Shown piece by piece: positions 63,217 to 64,000 of a DNA stretch of 64,000 nt; position 1 is the stretch's first letter, and every line of letters begins with the position of its first letter. A model generated the notes under the pieces. It had not been told where the DNA came from. It saw nothing but the letters and a program-made list of their open reading frames with translations, and searched no databases. The stretch lies in contig NC_016622.1 of assembly GCF_000283655.1 (NCBI RefSeq), positions 2,368,501 to 2,432,500 on the forward strand, in the 5' to 3' direction. Source of the DNA: Azospirillum lipoferum 4B (GTDB lineage: Bacteria > Pseudomonadota > Alphaproteobacteria > Azospirillales > Azospirillaceae). A program made the position numbers and the translations under genes.

Positions 63217-64000
63217 ATGCCTGAAGCATCTGCATTCAAAAATAATGTTAAAAGTTATATTAGGGAAACAAGTATCTTAATATCAAATAGCGATGACGAT
63301 GATATCAGCCATATGCTCAAATCGATAAATAAATCTCTAGAAGGCCTAATTAATCTCGAAAAAGAATACGAGAAAATATGCGCTATAACTTGGCTTATAC
63401 AAACGGATATGATTAATTTCTACAGCAACAGCTACATGAGCGAGAGAAATAGCCAAGATCACACCAACTCAAAGAAAATTCTCAAATCTATTTTCCAAAT
63501 TTTATATGAAAAACTCCTTAGAACCAGTGAGACATATGCGGAAATTGATGCTCCAATTTTGAAGATGATGATAGATGGGAATAAATACCTTAGCAGGGAC
63601 GACCTATTACATATAGAAAGTGCAAAGTTTAATATACAAATCGCCATCATAAAGGAGCATACTGAGAAATTTTATTCAGATGCCCAATCTATGAAATCAA
63701 TCATGGAAGAAAAGGCAGATATCTCAATAAGTACAATGAAATCCTATGACGACAATATAAATTCTTTTGAAGAAAAATTATCGTCATATAGAAAAACTGT
63801 AACGGACATATCGAAAGAGTTTAATTTTGTTCGGCTTGCGAAAGCGTTTCGAACTATGATAAGGGAAAAAAAGATAAACCTAAAACACACCAACACAAAC
63901 CTTTTTTCAATGGGAATATTGTTGTTAATACCAATCCTGCTTTCTGCATTATATACCATATGGCTTTGGAGTCACTCGACAAACCTTGTTCAGGACCTCA
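63217..64000 (+). CDS. AT-rich membrane-associated coiled-coil protein, 3' end outside the window
   Basis: ATG 63217, with AGGGGAA upstream, opens a frame of 261 codons that is still open at the window end. Codon use is dominated by AAA, AAT, ATA and TTA, utterly unlike the rest of the window, which points to horizontal transfer. The visible protein is helical and charged (NVKSYIRETSILISN, ISTMKSYDDNINSFEEKLSS) with likely coiled coil to about residue 205. A basic piece (AFRTMIREKKINLK) and a membrane segment at about 230-250 (GILLLIPILLSALYTIWLW) follow. I do not recognise the family with certainty. Proteins of this build occur among uncharacterised island and defence-associated genes. Confidence 0.72.
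   Translation, partial: MPEASAFKNNVKSYIRETSILISNSDDDDISHMLKSINKSLEGLINLEKEYEKICAITWLIQTDMINFYSNSYMSERNSQDHTNSKKILKSIFQILYEKLLRTSETYAEIDAPILKMMIDGNKYLSRDDLLHIESAKFNIQIAIIKEHTEKFYSDAQSMKSIMEEKADISISTMKSYDDNINSFEEKLSSYRKTVTDISKEFNFVRLAKAFRTMIREKKINLKHTNTNLFSMGILLLIPILLSALYTIWLWSHSTNLVQDL

Noticed and set aside
63459..63959. Two short minus-strand frames in the AT-rich end
   Set aside because: They lie opposite the continuous plus-strand gene from 63217, which has a good ribosome-binding site and runs through the window end.

Overview
The window is high-GC alphaproteobacterial chromosome, most likely Azospirillum or a close relative in the Rhodospirillales/Azospirillaceae. The reasons are the codon use, the dense gene packing, an RpoE-ChrR pair, a cowN gene (a protein that lets diazotrophs fix nitrogen in the presence of CO), large hybrid kinases, and aerobic aromatic-acid catabolism. 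No rRNA, tRNA, insertion sequence or CRISPR array was recognised. The GC-rich sequence stops abruptly near 62.8 kb. The last 1.2 kb is AT-rich and looks acquired.

Layout. 0-6.5 kb: N-terminal part of a DinG-type helicase, mtgA, rpoE-chrR, and two MoeA-type molybdopterin genes, one fused to a periplasmic-binding-like domain. 6.4-11.3 kb: a PleD-like diguanylate cyclase and a 1297-residue hybrid kinase. 11.5-16.6 kb: a sorbosone-dehydrogenase-like protein, rcoM-cowN (CO sensing and nitrogenase protection), trmJ, lpxD and a cupin. 16.7-24.8 kb: an OmpA-like protein, an orphan TRAP receptor, two small membrane/coiled-coil proteins, acetyl-CoA synthetase, and EVE, YciI, exonuclease and NUDIX genes. 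25-35.4 kb: a methyltransferase, aconitase, an unrecognised two-gene unit, a second hybrid kinase, and an amidoligase with a class I glutamine amidotransferase. 35.5-47.3 kb: mostly envelope and stress genes (phospholipase D-like, OmpA/DUF4398, DedA, NnrU, CBS, an RGG-rich double cold-shock protein, an EamA exporter) and a third hybrid kinase.

47.3-62.8 kb is the most coherent block. It holds a maleylacetoacetate isomerase downstream of a complete LivKHMGF-type ABC importer, a PaaX regulator, a BLUF photoreceptor, an R2-like di-iron protein with a ferredoxin-type reductase, a chemoreceptor, fumarylacetoacetase, homogentisate dioxygenase and a MarR regulator. Shared DNA signals tie the block together. 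A 13-bp sequence (GTTTCAAACGAAA) lies both in the hmgA/marR gap and upstream of livK. A second signal, TGAYACA-N25-TGTRTCA, lies both in the livK/paaX gap and upstream of the di-iron gene, and the latter also has a perfect FNR/FixK-type box. I read this as a homogentisate-centred aromatic-acid regulon with its own importer and perhaps an uncharacterised oxygenase. The substrate is not visible from sequence.

A dispersed nested-palindrome repeat occurs five times between genes, three of them inside presumed operons. The right edge of the window carries an AT-rich membrane-protein gene that runs off the end.
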